Positions 27,947-36,606 are shown, counted from the first letter of the stretch. The stretch: DNA of 64,000 bases from Streptomyces sp. AC512_CC834 (GCF_019049325.1 NZ_JAGMUO010000034.1:159764-223763); one strand, 5' to 3'. Made by a program: numbers and translations. Notes: a model not told the origin generated them from the letters alone.

Positions 27947-28870
27947 ATGCGGGCACAGGACGACGCGAACCGGGCGGTGCACGGGCCGCCGCCCGGGCAG
28001 ACCCACGTCTGGGCGGTCCCCGAGCCGGGCCCCGGACCCGGCGGCGAGGCGGTCCTGCGGCGCTGCGCCGCGTTCCTGCCGCCGGACGAGCTGGCCCGCC
28101 TCGGGCACCTCGTCGCCTCCCAGCGGGCGCTGTACGCCTCCGCGCACGCCGCGCTGAGAGGCGTCACCGCCGCCTACGCCGGCGTGCACTGGTCCCAGGT
28201 CGCCTTCGTCCGGGGCACCTTCGGCAAGCCCTACGTCCGCGGCCGGCCGGGCCTGCGCGTCAGCCTGGCTCACACCGGCGGCATGTCCCTGATCGCGGTC
28301 AGCCGCGACGGTCCCGTCGGCGTCGACGTCGAACGGATCGTGCCGCTCCGGGACCCGGCGGGGATGCGGCGCCAGATCCTCTCCGACTGGGAGGCGGACC
28401 GCTGGCCCACCGACCGCGAGGACGCCGCGCACACCGGCCTGTTCGCCCACTGGACCTGCAAGGAGGCGGTCCTCAAGGCGATCGGCAGCGGACTCGCGGG
28501 CGACCTCACCGCGGTCCGCGTGACCCCGGGCGCCCGCCGCGCGGGCCCGGTCCCGGTGCACGCCGCGCCCGGCGCCCCCACCCGCCGCTGGACCGTCCGC
28601 CTCGTCGACCTCGGCCCGCACTACCGGGCCGCGGTCGCGGTCACGGGCGGCGGCGAGGACGTACGCGTGCGCACGCTGACGCCGGGCGCGCGCCTCACGC
28701 CGTCCGAGGTCGCCGCGGTCGCGGTCGCGGGTGGCGACGAGGGCGACGGCGTACCCACGGGCGCCCCGGAACACGTCGTGCGCCGCCCGCCGTCGCCGCC
28801 CACGGCGCCCCCACTGACCGCCGCTTCGCAGCCGACCGGCTCACCAGCCACCAAGGAGACCCCGTCATGA
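27947..28870 (+). CDS. Sfp-type 4'-phosphopantetheinyl transferase
   Basis: 307 residues. The family motifs are present: KPYVRGRPGLRVSLAHTGG (substrate-binding part), PVGVDVERI with the Mg-binding Asp/Glu pair, and FAHWTCKEAVLKAIGSGL, the WxxKEA signature. It transfers the phosphopantetheine arm of CoA to the carrier protein and the PKS ACP domains. The ATG at 27947 follows GGGGCCGGGG and is weakly supported; a slightly different start is possible. A proline- and alanine-rich C-terminal tail of about 60 residues extends beyond the usual family end. The stop codon overlaps the thioesterase start (ATGA), so the two genes are coupled. It is divergent from the carrier-protein operon across a shared operator region. 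Confidence 0.9.
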   Translation: MRAQDDANRAVHGPPPGQTHVWAVPEPGPGPGGEAVLRRCAAFLPPDELARLGHLVASQRALYASAHAALRGVTAAYAGVHWSQVAFVRGTFGKPYVRGRPGLRVSLAHTGGMSLIAVSRDGPVGVDVERIVPLRDPAGMRRQILSDWEADRWPTDREDAAHTGLFAHWTCKEAVLKAIGSGLAGDLTAVRVTPGARRAGPVPVHAAPGAPTRRWTVRLVDLGPHYRAAVAVTGGGEDVRVRTLTPGARLTPSEVAAVAVAGGDEGDGVPTGAPEHVVRRPPSPPTAPPLTAASQPTGSPATKETPS

Positions 28871-30315
28871 AGCTGAGCACTCCCCGGCACACCACCCCCG
28901 CCGAGACACCCACCACCTCCGGCGCGTCCGTCCCTGCCGGGTCACCCGCCACCGCGGTGGCGCCCGCCGCCTCCGGGTCACCCGCCACCGTCGAGGTACC
29001 CGCCGCCTCCGGGGCGCTTGCCGCTGCCGGGGTGCCCGCCATCGTCGGGGCATCTGCCACTGCCGGGACACCTGCCACTGCCGGGGCACCTGCCACCGTC
29101 GAGGTACCCGTCCCCTCCGGGGCACCTGCCGCTGCCGGGGCGTCCGCCATCGTTGGGGCGCCTGCCGTTGCGGGGGCACTCGCCACCGGGGAGGTACCTG
29201 CCACCGCGGTGGCGCCCGCCATCGTCGGGGCATCCGCCACTGCCGGGTCACCCGCCACCTCCGGGATACCTGCCACTGCCGGGTCGCCCGTCCCCGTCGG
29301 GGCATTTGCCACCGTCGGAGCACTCGCCACCGGCGAGGTACCTGCCATCGCGGGGGCGCCTGCCATCGTTGGGGCATCTGCCACTGCCGGGGCGCCCGTC
29401 CCCGTTGGGGCACTCGCCACCGGCGAGGTACCCGCCACCGCCGAGGCCCCTGGCCCCATTGAGGCACCCGTCCCCGCCGAGGATCCTCGCGCCACCGGGG
29501 CACCCGTCCCCGTCGGGGCGCCCGGTCCCGTCGGGGCACCCGGTACCGCCGAGACACTCGGTCCCGCCGAGGCGCCCGGCGCCGTGCCGGCGTGGGGCGG
29601 GCGGATCGGGCCCGCGTTGATTTGCCTTCCGCATGCGGGTGGTGCCGCGCGGGCGTTCGCGAGTCTTCAGGCCGTGCTGCCGGACGCCGCGCGCACGACG
29701 CTCCTCGAACTCCCCGGCCACGGCACCAGGATGGCCGAGCCCGTACGCGACGACTTCGGCGCCGTCCTGGAGGATCTGATCCGCGCAACGGCGCCGCTCA
29801 CCACCGGGGAGTACGTCCTGCTCGGCCACAGCATGGGCGCGGCGTTCGCGTACGAGATCGGCCGCTACTGGAGCGCCCTGGGCAGGCCGCCCGCCGGTGT
29901 CGTCGTCGTCGGCCGCAACGGTCCCACCGCCCGCCGCGTCCTGCCGGACCTGCACACCCTGGCCGCCCCCGCCTTCCTGGAGTCCGTGCGCCGGCTCGGC
30001 GGCACCCCGCCGCAGCTCTTCGACCACCCCGAGCTGGTCGAGCTGTTCCTGCCGGTGCTGCGCGCCGACTTCACCCTCTCGGAGACGTACACCCCACTGC
30101 CCGGACCGCCGCTGCGGGCCCCGCTGTGGGTGTGCGCGGGCGTGGACGACCCCATGGTCGACGACGCGGGCCTGCGGGACTGGGAGAACCACGGCGTCGG
30201 TGACGTCTCCGTCGAGTGGCTGCCCGGCGCACACTTCCTGCTCGACGACCCGGCCTTCCACGCCTACGTCGCCGGAGTGCTCCGGAGCCTGCCGGACCCC
30301 GGTTCCCGGGCCTGA
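28867..30315 (+). CDS. Type II thioesterase with a long hexapeptide-repeat N terminus
   Basis: 482 residues, about twice the usual 240-260. The C-terminal half is a normal alpha/beta-hydrolase thioesterase: LICLPHAGGAARAF (oxyanion region), GHSMGAAFAYEIGR with nucleophile Ser322, CAGVDDPMV for the Asp region and a His in LPGAHFLLDD. Such enzymes release or edit PKS-bound chains; because neither PKS ends in a TE, this one (PltG-like) probably offloads the product. The first 240 residues are a Gly/Ala/Pro/Val/Thr repeat with a six-residue period (GAPATA, EVPATA), encoded by 18-bp tandem repeats at about 28960-29590. That resembles the linker in PKS A and may mediate contact or be slippage-derived. 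ATGA overlap with the PPTase gene. Confidence 0.9.
   Translation: MKLSTPRHTTPAETPTTSGASVPAGSPATAVAPAASGSPATVEVPAASGALAAAGVPAIVGASATAGTPATAGAPATVEVPVPSGAPAAAGASAIVGAPAVAGALATGEVPATAVAPAIVGASATAGSPATSGIPATAGSPVPVGAFATVGALATGEVPAIAGAPAIVGASATAGAPVPVGALATGEVPATAEAPGPIEAPVPAEDPRATGAPVPVGAPGPVGAPGTAETLGPAEAPGAVPAWGGRIGPALICLPHAGGAARAFASLQAVLPDAARTTLLELPGHGTRMAEPVRDDFGAVLEDLIRATAPLTTGEYVLLGHSMGAAFAYEIGRYWSALGRPPAGVVVVGRNGPTARRVLPDLHTLAAPAFLESVRRLGGTPPQLFDHPELVELFLPVLRADFTLSETYTPLPGPPLRAPLWVCAGVDDPMVDDAGLRDWENHGVGDVSVEWLPGAHFLLDDPAFHAYVAGVLRSLPDPGSRA
28960..29590. repeat. 18-bp tandem repeats in the thioesterase N terminus
   Basis: About 630 bp of degenerate 18-bp units (GGGGCACCTGCCACTGCC and variants), in frame in the thioesterase gene, giving hexapeptides such as GAPATA and GASATA. 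It is comparable in unit length and composition to the array in PKS A at 18694-19205. Confidence 0.85.
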
Positions 30316-30339
30316 CCACGACCCGCGCCACGCATACAA

Positions 30340-30383
30340 CGCCGCCGGCCCCCTCCCGGGAAACGGGACGGGGGCCGGCGGCG
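30340..30383. terminator. Bidirectional terminator hairpin between convergent TE and flavin reductase genes
   Basis: A GC-rich stem CGCCGCCGGCCCCC...GGGGGCCGGCGGCG (arms 30340-30358 and 30364-30383, one bulged base) with a short loop GGAAA. It is placed between two converging genes. Confidence 0.85.
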
Positions 30384-30392
30384 TGTGGCGGC

Positions 30393-30923
30393 TCAGGCGG
30401 CCGGACGGGCGCGCAGTTCCGAGAAGCGGGCCCGCCAGTAGGCCAGCGGGGTGCGGGTCGCGGAGACCTCGCCGTGGACCAGCCGGCCGATCAGGACCTG
30501 GTGGTCGCCCGCCAGATGGCTGCTGGTCAGGACGCACTCGGCGAAGGCGACCGTGTCGTCCAGGACCGGCGCGCCGGTGCGCTTGCCCGGGCTCCAGGAC
30601 ACCGCGGAGAACCGTTCGGGCACCGGGGAGGCGAAGACGCGTGCCGTCTCGGCCATCTCGGCGGACAGGAAGTTCACCGCGAACACCGAACTCTCACCGA
30701 TGGCTTCGAGCGTGGCGCTGGGCTGCTTGACACAGACCAGGAGCAGCGGCGGCGAGGCCGACACGCTGCACACCGCGCTGCAGGTGAGCCCGCGTGGCTC
30801 ACCGTCGGCCGTCAGGCTCGTCACGACGCTCACACCGGTGGGCAGTGAGCCCATAACCGAGCGGAACGTGTCGAGGTCCACCTGCTCCAACAGGGTGTCG
30901 GACGTGCTGAATCGATGGGACAT
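30393..30923 (-). CDS. Flavin reductase (HpaC/NADH:FMN type) for the halogenases
   Basis: 176 residues. It matches the flavin-reductase-like fold: FRSVMGSLPTGVSVVTSLT near the N terminus, GLTCSAVCSVSASPPLLLVCVK, the FAVNFLS motif and GDHQVLIGRLVHGEV near the C terminus. These proteins use NAD(P)H to make free FADH2 or FMNH2. In this setting the acceptors would be the flavin-dependent halogenases, which have no NAD(P)H site of their own. Last gene of the operon running from the antiporter (36.5 kb); 57 bp separate it from the ligase gene. The ATG at 30923 follows GAGGAACTGCAC. Confidence 0.92.
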   Translation of the reverse strand: MSHRFSTSDTLLEQVDLDTFRSVMGSLPTGVSVVTSLTADGEPRGLTCSAVCSVSASPPLLLVCVKQPSATLEAIGESSVFAVNFLSAEMAETARVFASPVPERFSAVSWSPGKRTGAPVLDDTVAFAECVLTSSHLAGDHQVLIGRLVHGEVSATRTPLAYWRARFSELRARPAA

Positions 30924-30980
30924 GTGCAGTTCCTCGTCTCTGACTCCGAGGCGGATCAGGGCCGCTGAGGTCGTCGGGGT

Positions 30981-32456
30981 TCACCGTGCGTCGACGGAGG
31001 TGATCTCCTCCCGCAGTGCCCGGGTGTCCGTCTTGCCGTTGCCGGTCAGCGGCAGTTCGTCGCGGACGTGCACCGCGTCGACCACCATGTAGAGGGGCAG
31101 CCGGTCCGCGCACTCGCGCTTGAGCTCCAGAAGCCCGGGGCCCGCGGGCCCCTCGGGCACCACCACGGCGTGGATCTCGGCGTCCAGACCGCTGCCCACC
31201 ACGACGCACGCCGCCGAGGCCACCTTGGGGTTCGCGGCGACCACCGTCTCGATGTCACCGAGCTCGATCCGGTGCCCGCGCACCTTCACCATGTGGTCGC
31301 GGCGCCCGACGTACTCCAGCATCCCGTCGGGGCCCATCCGCCCGATGTCCCCGGTGTAGTAGGCGCCCTTCTGCGGCTCCTGCCCCCAGTAGCCGAGCAT
31401 CACCGTCGGACCGCTGACCACGATCTCGCCCTCGCCGGCGCGCGGCGGGTGCAGCCGGATGCGGTCCCCGGAGACGGCGGTGCCGATCGGCAGCGGGCGG
31501 GTGCTGCCCAGGTCCCGGTCGGTGACCTCGTAACTCGTGCACACATTGGTCTCGGTCGGCCCGTACCAGTTGAACATCCGCACGTCCGGCCAGGCCTTGC
31601 GCAGCTCGTGCAACTGCTGGATCGGGAACGGCTCCCCGGCGAACACGCAGACCCGCAGGTCCTGGGGCGGCTCACCGCCGAGCAGCTCGCCGCGCCGCAT
31701 CATCAGCACCAGCGCCGACGGCACCGAGTACCAGACGCTGATCCGCTCACGGCGTATCAGGGTGCCGAGCTGCGCCGGGTCGTAGGCGAGGCCCTCGGGG
31801 ATCAGCACGACCGAGGCGCCGGCCAGGAAGGTGGCGTACAGGTCGAACACCGACAGGTCGAAGTTGAACGGCGCGTGGTTGGAGAGCCGGTCGTCGGCGC
31901 TCACCCCCACCTCGGCGGCGGCCCAGCGGACGAACGCGAGCGCGTTGCGGTGGCTGATGCAGACACCCTTCGGCTCACCGGTCGAACCCGAGGTGTAGAG
32001 GATGTACGCCGGTTCGTCGGGCTCGTTCTCGTACGGGGCCGGGGCGTCCTCGGCGGGCGCCTCCTCGCGCACCTCGGCGAACGAGGCGAGCGGCAGCGCG
32101 GGGTCCCAGCCGGCGCTCGCGGCCCGGCGTACCCCGTCGGCGTCGGCCACCACCAGGGCGGGCGAGCAGCCGGCGGCGATCCGCAGCACGCGGGCGGCCG
32201 GGTTGTTGGCGCTGACCGGCGCGTAGATCGCGCCGACGCGCAGCGCGCCCTGCATGAGGGCGATGGCGTCCAGGGTCTTGTGCGTCCACAGCACCACCCG
32301 GTCCCCGGGCCGCACCCCGCGCCGGTGCAGCGCGGCCGCGTACCGGTCGGCGAGGGCGTCCAGGTCCCGGTAGCTGAAGACCCCCTGGGAGGAGCGCACG
32401 GCCGGGGCGTCCGGGGTGCGCCGGCTTGAGTCGATGACGAGCTGGTGGAGCCTCAC
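30981..32456 (-). CDS. L-proline:carrier-protein AMP ligase (PltF-like adenylation enzyme)
   Basis: 491 residues, a stand-alone adenylation enzyme. Core motifs: YILYTSGSTGEPKGVC (A3), FNFDLSVFDLYATF (A4), NWYGPTETNVC (A5), YYTGDIG (A7), VKVRGHRIELGDIE (A8) and LPLTGNGKTD with the catalytic Lys (A10). It fits the PltF/RedM/CloN4 group that activates L-proline and loads it on a discrete carrier. The specificity call is contextual: the neighbouring gene is a prolyl-carrier dehydrogenase, and a PltL-like carrier is encoded nearby. The GTG start overlaps the upstream stop (GTGA), indicating tight coupling with the dehydrogenase. Confidence 0.93.
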   Translation of the reverse strand: MRLHQLVIDSSRRTPDAPAVRSSQGVFSYRDLDALADRYAAALHRRGVRPGDRVVLWTHKTLDAIALMQGALRVGAIYAPVSANNPAARVLRIAAGCSPALVVADADGVRRAASAGWDPALPLASFAEVREEAPAEDAPAPYENEPDEPAYILYTSGSTGEPKGVCISHRNALAFVRWAAAEVGVSADDRLSNHAPFNFDLSVFDLYATFLAGASVVLIPEGLAYDPAQLGTLIRRERISVWYSVPSALVLMMRRGELLGGEPPQDLRVCVFAGEPFPIQQLHELRKAWPDVRMFNWYGPTETNVCTSYEVTDRDLGSTRPLPIGTAVSGDRIRLHPPRAGEGEIVVSGPTVMLGYWGQEPQKGAYYTGDIGRMGPDGMLEYVGRRDHMVKVRGHRIELGDIETVVAANPKVASAACVVVGSGLDAEIHAVVVPEGPAGPGLLELKRECADRLPLYMVVDAVHVRDELPLTGNGKTDTRALREEITSVDAR

Positions 32457-33592
32457 AGACCTATCTCCTTCACTATCAACTGACGCTGGATGTCCGACGT
32501 TCCCGAGAAGATCGTGCTGGGCACGGCGTCGCGCAGGGCCGCCTCGACGCCGTCCTCCCGCAGATAGCCGCGGCCGCCGAACACCCGGACCGCGTCGGCC
32601 GCGGAGGCCAGCACGCCCTCCGAGACGGCCAGCTTCGACAGGGCGATGGCGAGCACCGACGGGTCGCCCCGGTCCATCGACCAGCAGGCGCGGTACAGCA
32701 GCAGCCGGGCGCTTTCGAGACGCAGCTTCATGTCGGCGATCCGGTGGGACACCGCCTGGAACTCGCCGATCCGGCGCCCGAACTGGCGCCGCTCGCGAGC
32801 GTGCGTCACGCACTGCTCGACGAGCCGGTCGAGCAGGCCGACGTAGAGGGCGAACAGGCAGGCCCGCTCCCAGCCCATGGAGTGCTGGAAGATCGCCGCG
32901 CCGCCGCCGACGGCCCCGAGCGCGTTCTCCTCGGGCACGAAGCAGTCCTCGAAGCTGATCGCGCCGGCCGGGCAGGAGTGCAGGCCCATCTTCTCGTACG
33001 GCTTGCCGACCACGACCCCCGGCGTCTCGCGGTCGACGACCAGGCCCGTGACGCCGAGGAAGCCCATCTTCGGGTCGACGGTCGCGTAGGTGACGTACAC
33101 GTCGGCGGCAGGGCCGTTGCTGACGAAGCTCTTCGTGCCGTTCAGCACGAACCCGCCGTCCACCGGCCGGGCGACGGTGCCGAGCCGCGACGAGTCCGAG
33201 CCCGCCTCCGGTTCGGTCATCGCGTTGCCCGCGATCAGCCGGCCCGACGCCAGTGCGGGCAGCAGCCGCCGGCGCAGCGCCTCGCCGCCGAAGCGGGCGA
33301 CGGGCACGGCGCACGCGAAGGTGTGCGCGGCGGCGCCGAACACCAGTCCCGTGTCCGCGCAGCCCCGGCCCACCGCCTCCACGACCCGCGCCGTGTCGAG
33401 GGCGCCGAGTCCCTGACCGCCGTGTTCCTCGGGCAGGCAGGAGCCGAGCATGCCGATCTCACCGAGGCGCAGCCAGTCCTTGCGGGAGTAGAACCCGTGG
33501 CCGGGGCCCGGCGGCGCGGGAAACGCGGTCCGGGTCGCGTCCAGTACCTCGTCGTAGCGGGCCTGTTGGCCCTCGTTCCAGCCGAACTCCAC
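32453..33592 (-). CDS. Prolyl-S-carrier-protein dehydrogenase (PltE-like acyl-CoA dehydrogenase)
   Basis: 379 residues. It is an acyl-CoA-dehydrogenase-fold flavoprotein: GMLGSCLPEEHGGQGL, the FAD-binding AMTEPEAGSDSSRLGT, RERRQFGRRIGEFQAVSHRIADM, and the C-terminal RVFGGRGYLRE plus SGTSDIQRQLIVKEIGL. PltE, RedW and CloN3 relatives oxidise carrier-bound L-proline by four electrons to pyrrole-2-carboxyl thioester. The GTG at 33592 is chosen because AGGAG sits 5 nt upstream and the protein then starts VEFGWNEGQQ, like other family members. An ATG at 33634 would add 14 residues with a poor RBS. Overlaps the proline ligase gene by 4 bp. Confidence 0.92.
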   Translation of the reverse strand: MEFGWNEGQQARYDEVLDATRTAFPAPPGPGHGFYSRKDWLRLGEIGMLGSCLPEEHGGQGLGALDTARVVEAVGRGCADTGLVFGAAAHTFACAVPVARFGGEALRRRLLPALASGRLIAGNAMTEPEAGSDSSRLGTVARPVDGGFVLNGTKSFVSNGPAADVYVTYATVDPKMGFLGVTGLVVDRETPGVVVGKPYEKMGLHSCPAGAISFEDCFVPEENALGAVGGGAAIFQHSMGWERACLFALYVGLLDRLVEQCVTHARERRQFGRRIGEFQAVSHRIADMKLRLESARLLLYRACWSMDRGDPSVLAIALSKLAVSEGVLASAADAVRVFGGRGYLREDGVEAALRDAVPSTIFSGTSDIQRQLIVKEIGL

Positions 33593-33645
33593 ATCTGCTC
33601 CTGGGGGTACGGGGAAGGGGGCGCCCTCCCTCATCGGATCGCTGG

Positions 33646-35115
33646 TCAGTCCTGCTCGGGGAAGTGCCGCAGGTTCCGCGGGCCGACGTAGCGCAGCCGC
33701 GGATGGATGCGCCCCTGGCGGGTGCGCTGCTCCTCCACGTGGGCGAGCCAGCCGGGCACCCGGGCGGCCGCGAACATCGGGACGAACAGGTCGGCGGGCA
33801 TGCCCAGCAGGTGGTAGATCGCGGCGGCGTAGCAGTCCACGGTCAGATAGGGGCGGGGCCCCTTCGACGGGTGGGCCGCGGCCCGTACCGCGTCCAGGAC
33901 CTGCAGGACGTGGTCGTTGCCGGGGCTGCCGTTGAAGCGGCGGGCGGCCTCCCGCAGGGGCCGTACGCGGGGGTCCTCCTCGGCGTACGAGACGGTCCGG
34001 GCGCGCGCGGCGGCGGCCTGGTCGACCCGGCCGCGCAGATAGGCGGCGGCGGTGTCGGGGTCGTCGTCGCCGCGGGCCAGGTCGATGACCTGGTGGGCGG
34101 CGCCGCCGTGCAGCGGGCCGGTGAAGGTGGCGAGCGCCACGGTGATGGTGGCGAAGGTGTCGGCGCCGGTCCCGGCCGCGACCCGGGCCGCGAACGCCGA
34201 GGCGTTGCAGCCGTGTTCGGCCTGCAGCACGAGGCAGAGGTCGACGAGGCGGACGCGTTCCGGGTCGCGGGGCAGGCCGAGCATGTAGAGGATGTTCTCG
34301 GCGTGCGACAGTTCCGGCGCGGGGTCCGGCATCCGGCGTCCGGCGCGGGCCGCCTGCTGGGTCGCGAAGATCGTCGGTATCCGGGCGATCAGCCGTTCGC
34401 GCAGGTCGATGTGGGCGGCCGGGTCGGCGTTGGCCTCGGCGGCGACTCCGAGGGCGGGGACGGCGGTGCGCAGGACCGACGAGGTGCTGGCGCCCGCGTT
34501 GAGTACGAGGTTGGTGGCGACCATCGGCGGCAGCTCGCGGGCCGCGGCGAGGCGGGCCCGGAAGGCGCTCAACTCGTCGGGGTCCGGCAGCCAGCCGCGG
34601 ATCAGCAGATGGACGACCTCCTCGAAGGTCACCCGGCCGATCAGCTCCTCGATGGGGTAGCCCCGGTACGACAGCCGGCCGCGGGCCGGGTCCACCTCGG
34701 ATATCCCGGTCTCGCCGACGATCATCTGCGAGATGTCGGCCGGCTCGTCACCTCGGGGGCGCTCGTGCTGCTCCGGCGAGGCGTCGGCGTCGGCGCCGCC
34801 CCCGCCCCCGCCGACGCCGCCGCCGGCCCGGACCGCGGGCAGCGCGGGGGCGATCGACGACGCGTCCGGCGGGGCCTTGAACCGCGACAGCTCGGCGAGT
34901 CGCTCGTCGTAGAAGGCGCGTAGCTGTCCCACGGAGTCGATGTGCTCGATGAGATGGTCGTCGAGTGTGGTGCCCAGCTCGTGCTCCAGATGTACCTGGA
35001 GTTCCACGGCGGTGAGGTTGTCCCAACTGGTGACGGCGCGGAGTCGCATCTCGTCGCCGATGAACTCCGACGGCATGTCGAAGACGCGGGAAAGAGTGCT
35101 GATGACGGGGTGCAC
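33646..35115 (-). CDS. Citrate-synthase-family enzyme fused to a degenerate acyl-carrier-like domain
   Basis: 489 residues in two parts. Residues 1-75 look like a small ACP, with TSWDNLTAVELQVHLEHELG matching the WDSL motif of discrete carriers, but Asn33 (AAC) replaces the phosphopantetheine Ser. A Gly/Ala-rich linker follows. From about residue 125 there is a complete citrate-synthase domain with LQAEHGCNAS and GPLHGGAAH for the two catalytic His and RPYLTVDCYAAAIYHLLG for the catalytic Asp. So it should still condense an acetyl- or acyl-thioester with a keto acid. The GTG start at 35115 lies 9 nt after AAGGAG; the ATG at 35124 directly abuts that RBS. It sits between the antiporter and PltE-like genes in one operon. 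I know of no role for this in pyrrole-polyketide pathways. Confidence 0.85.
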   Translation of the reverse strand: MHPVISTLSRVFDMPSEFIGDEMRLRAVTSWDNLTAVELQVHLEHELGTTLDDHLIEHIDSVGQLRAFYDERLAELSRFKAPPDASSIAPALPAVRAGGGVGGGGGGADADASPEQHERPRGDEPADISQMIVGETGISEVDPARGRLSYRGYPIEELIGRVTFEEVVHLLIRGWLPDPDELSAFRARLAAARELPPMVATNLVLNAGASTSSVLRTAVPALGVAAEANADPAAHIDLRERLIARIPTIFATQQAARAGRRMPDPAPELSHAENILYMLGLPRDPERVRLVDLCLVLQAEHGCNASAFAARVAAGTGADTFATITVALATFTGPLHGGAAHQVIDLARGDDDPDTAAAYLRGRVDQAAAARARTVSYAEEDPRVRPLREAARRFNGSPGNDHVLQVLDAVRAAAHPSKGPRPYLTVDCYAAAIYHLLGMPADLFVPMFAAARVPGWLAHVEEQRTRQGRIHPRLRYVGPRNLRHFPEQD

Positions 35116-35176
35116 CAGGGCCATCTCCTTGTTCGTGCGGCGCTGTTGGGGCGGGGCGGTGGCCGACGCGCGGCGG

Positions 35177-36529
35177 TCAACCGGCCAGGTCCGACGTCGC
35201 CCGGCCGCGCTGCTGTTCGGGCAGCCGGACGACGGGCGCGGAGCCGGCGTGCGAGGAGTCCGCGTGCGAGGAGACGAGGTCCATCCGCGCGCGGGGGATG
35301 ACGTAGGGGAGAATGGGACCGGCCATCGCGGTGGTGATCAGCGCCATGAGAACCATCTCCGTGAACAGGGTCTGGTCGAGCACCCCCAGGTTCAGACCGA
35401 CCCCGAGGATGACCAGTTCGGTCAGGCCCCGGGTGTTCATGAGCACTCCGACGCCCGTCGACTCCCGCCAGGTCAGCCCGAAGGTCCTGGCCGGCAGCGC
35501 GGCCCCGAACAGCTTGCCCAGGATGGAGGCGGCGAGGATGAGCGACAGCTCGCCCCAGGCCGTCGCCGACATCGACGCGATGTCGACCGAGAGCCCGGTG
35601 ATGATGAAGTAGACGGGCAGCATCAGCTCGCCCGTGTGCTGGAGCGGGCGCAGCATCTTCTCCTCCAGCAGCGCCTTCGGCCTGCGCGGCATGGCCAGTC
35701 CGAAGGCGAACGCGCCGAAGATGGGGTGGATGCCGATCTTGGCCGTGGCGAACGCCGAGAGCAGCAGACCTGCCGTCACCAGCCCCGCCAGGTAGGTGCC
35801 GCTGCCCCGTTTGGACGTCCACGCGACGGAGCGGGCCAGCAGCGGGCGGACGACGACGATCATCGCGGCGCCGTAACCGGCCGACATCCAGACCGTGTCG
35901 GTGAACGCGGAGGGTCCTGACGAGGTGACGACGGCGACGACCGCGGCCAGCAGGCACCAGGCCAGTACGTCACCGAACGCGGCGCTGGTCAGCGCGAGCG
36001 CCCCGATCTTGGTGCGCCCGATGTGGTTGTCCTTGAGGATGCGGGCCAGCACCGGGAACGCGGTGATCGACATGCTGACGCCCAGGTACAGGACGAAGGA
36101 GAAGAACGGCACCTTGTCGCCGTCGATGTGGGAGTGATTGCCGTAGATGATCGCGGCGACCCCCATGCCCAGCAGCAGAGGGCCGAGCATGCTGCCCGCG
36201 GTCACCGCGGCGACCGAGCGCTTCCTGCGGCGCATCGTCGACCAGTCCAGTTCCCAGCCGACGGTGAACATGAAGAGCAGTAAGCCCAGTTGGGCGACCA
36301 TGGCCAGGACGGGCCGGACGTCGTCCGGGAACAGCCGCTGCGTCAGGTCGCCGGGGAACAGCCCGAGCAGGCTCGGACCCAGCAGGATGCCCGCGGTGAT
36401 CTCTCCGATGACGGCCGGCTGGCGGAGCCGTCGCGCGAGGCGTGCGAGGGCCGCGCCCACGATGAGGATGACGGCGATCCCGGCGATGGCGGTGGCCTGC
36501 ATGTCTTCGAGCGCGTGCGGTTGCGTCAC
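35177..36529 (-). CDS. Kef-type (CPA2) monovalent cation/proton antiporter
   Basis: 450 residues, about 12 hydrophobic helices. CPA2 landmarks: LRQPAVIGEITAGILLGPSLLG, LGLLLFMFTVGWELDW, SITAFPVLARILKD and MNTRGLTELVILGVGLN. There is no C-terminal RCK/KTN nucleotide-binding domain, only a short polar tail. It exchanges protons for Na+ or K+ across the membrane. Chlorinated pyrrole-phenolics such as pyrrolomycins and armeniaspirols are described as protonophores, so an antiporter leading the biosynthetic operon could help the producer restore ion and pH balance. That role is inference. The GTG start at 36529 is preceded by AAGGAGACGCC. First gene of the operon ending at the flavin reductase. 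Confidence 0.9.
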   Translation of the reverse strand: MTQPHALEDMQATAIAGIAVILIVGAALARLARRLRQPAVIGEITAGILLGPSLLGLFPGDLTQRLFPDDVRPVLAMVAQLGLLLFMFTVGWELDWSTMRRRKRSVAAVTAGSMLGPLLLGMGVAAIIYGNHSHIDGDKVPFFSFVLYLGVSMSITAFPVLARILKDNHIGRTKIGALALTSAAFGDVLAWCLLAAVVAVVTSSGPSAFTDTVWMSAGYGAAMIVVVRPLLARSVAWTSKRGSGTYLAGLVTAGLLLSAFATAKIGIHPIFGAFAFGLAMPRRPKALLEEKMLRPLQHTGELMLPVYFIITGLSVDIASMSATAWGELSLILAASILGKLFGAALPARTFGLTWRESTGVGVLMNTRGLTELVILGVGLNLGVLDQTLFTEMVLMALITTAMAGPILPYVIPRARMDLVSSHADSSHAGSAPVVRLPEQQRGRATSDLAG

Positions 36530-36570
36530 GGCGTCTCCTTGGGCTTCGGCGGTCGTCGAGCGACGAACAG

Positions 36571-36606
36571 AATTCATTGGCAACAGAAATCAACCGTTGA
36601 TGAGTT
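36571..36606. promoter_or_regulatory. Operator-like island before the antiporter operon
   Basis: An AT-rich stretch with AATTCATTGG, AAATCAACC and GTTGATGAGTT half-sites, 42 bp upstream of the antiporter GTG. It resembles the GATGAACTC / GTTGAGTTC elements elsewhere. The sequence between it and the CCR-side repeats (36607-36760) is GC-rich with no gene. Confidence 0.5.

Noticed and set aside
30981..33314. One fused dehydrogenase-ligase gene
   Set aside because: The longer frame upstream of 32456 is a shadow of the dehydrogenase in another frame; the real genes overlap by GTGA.
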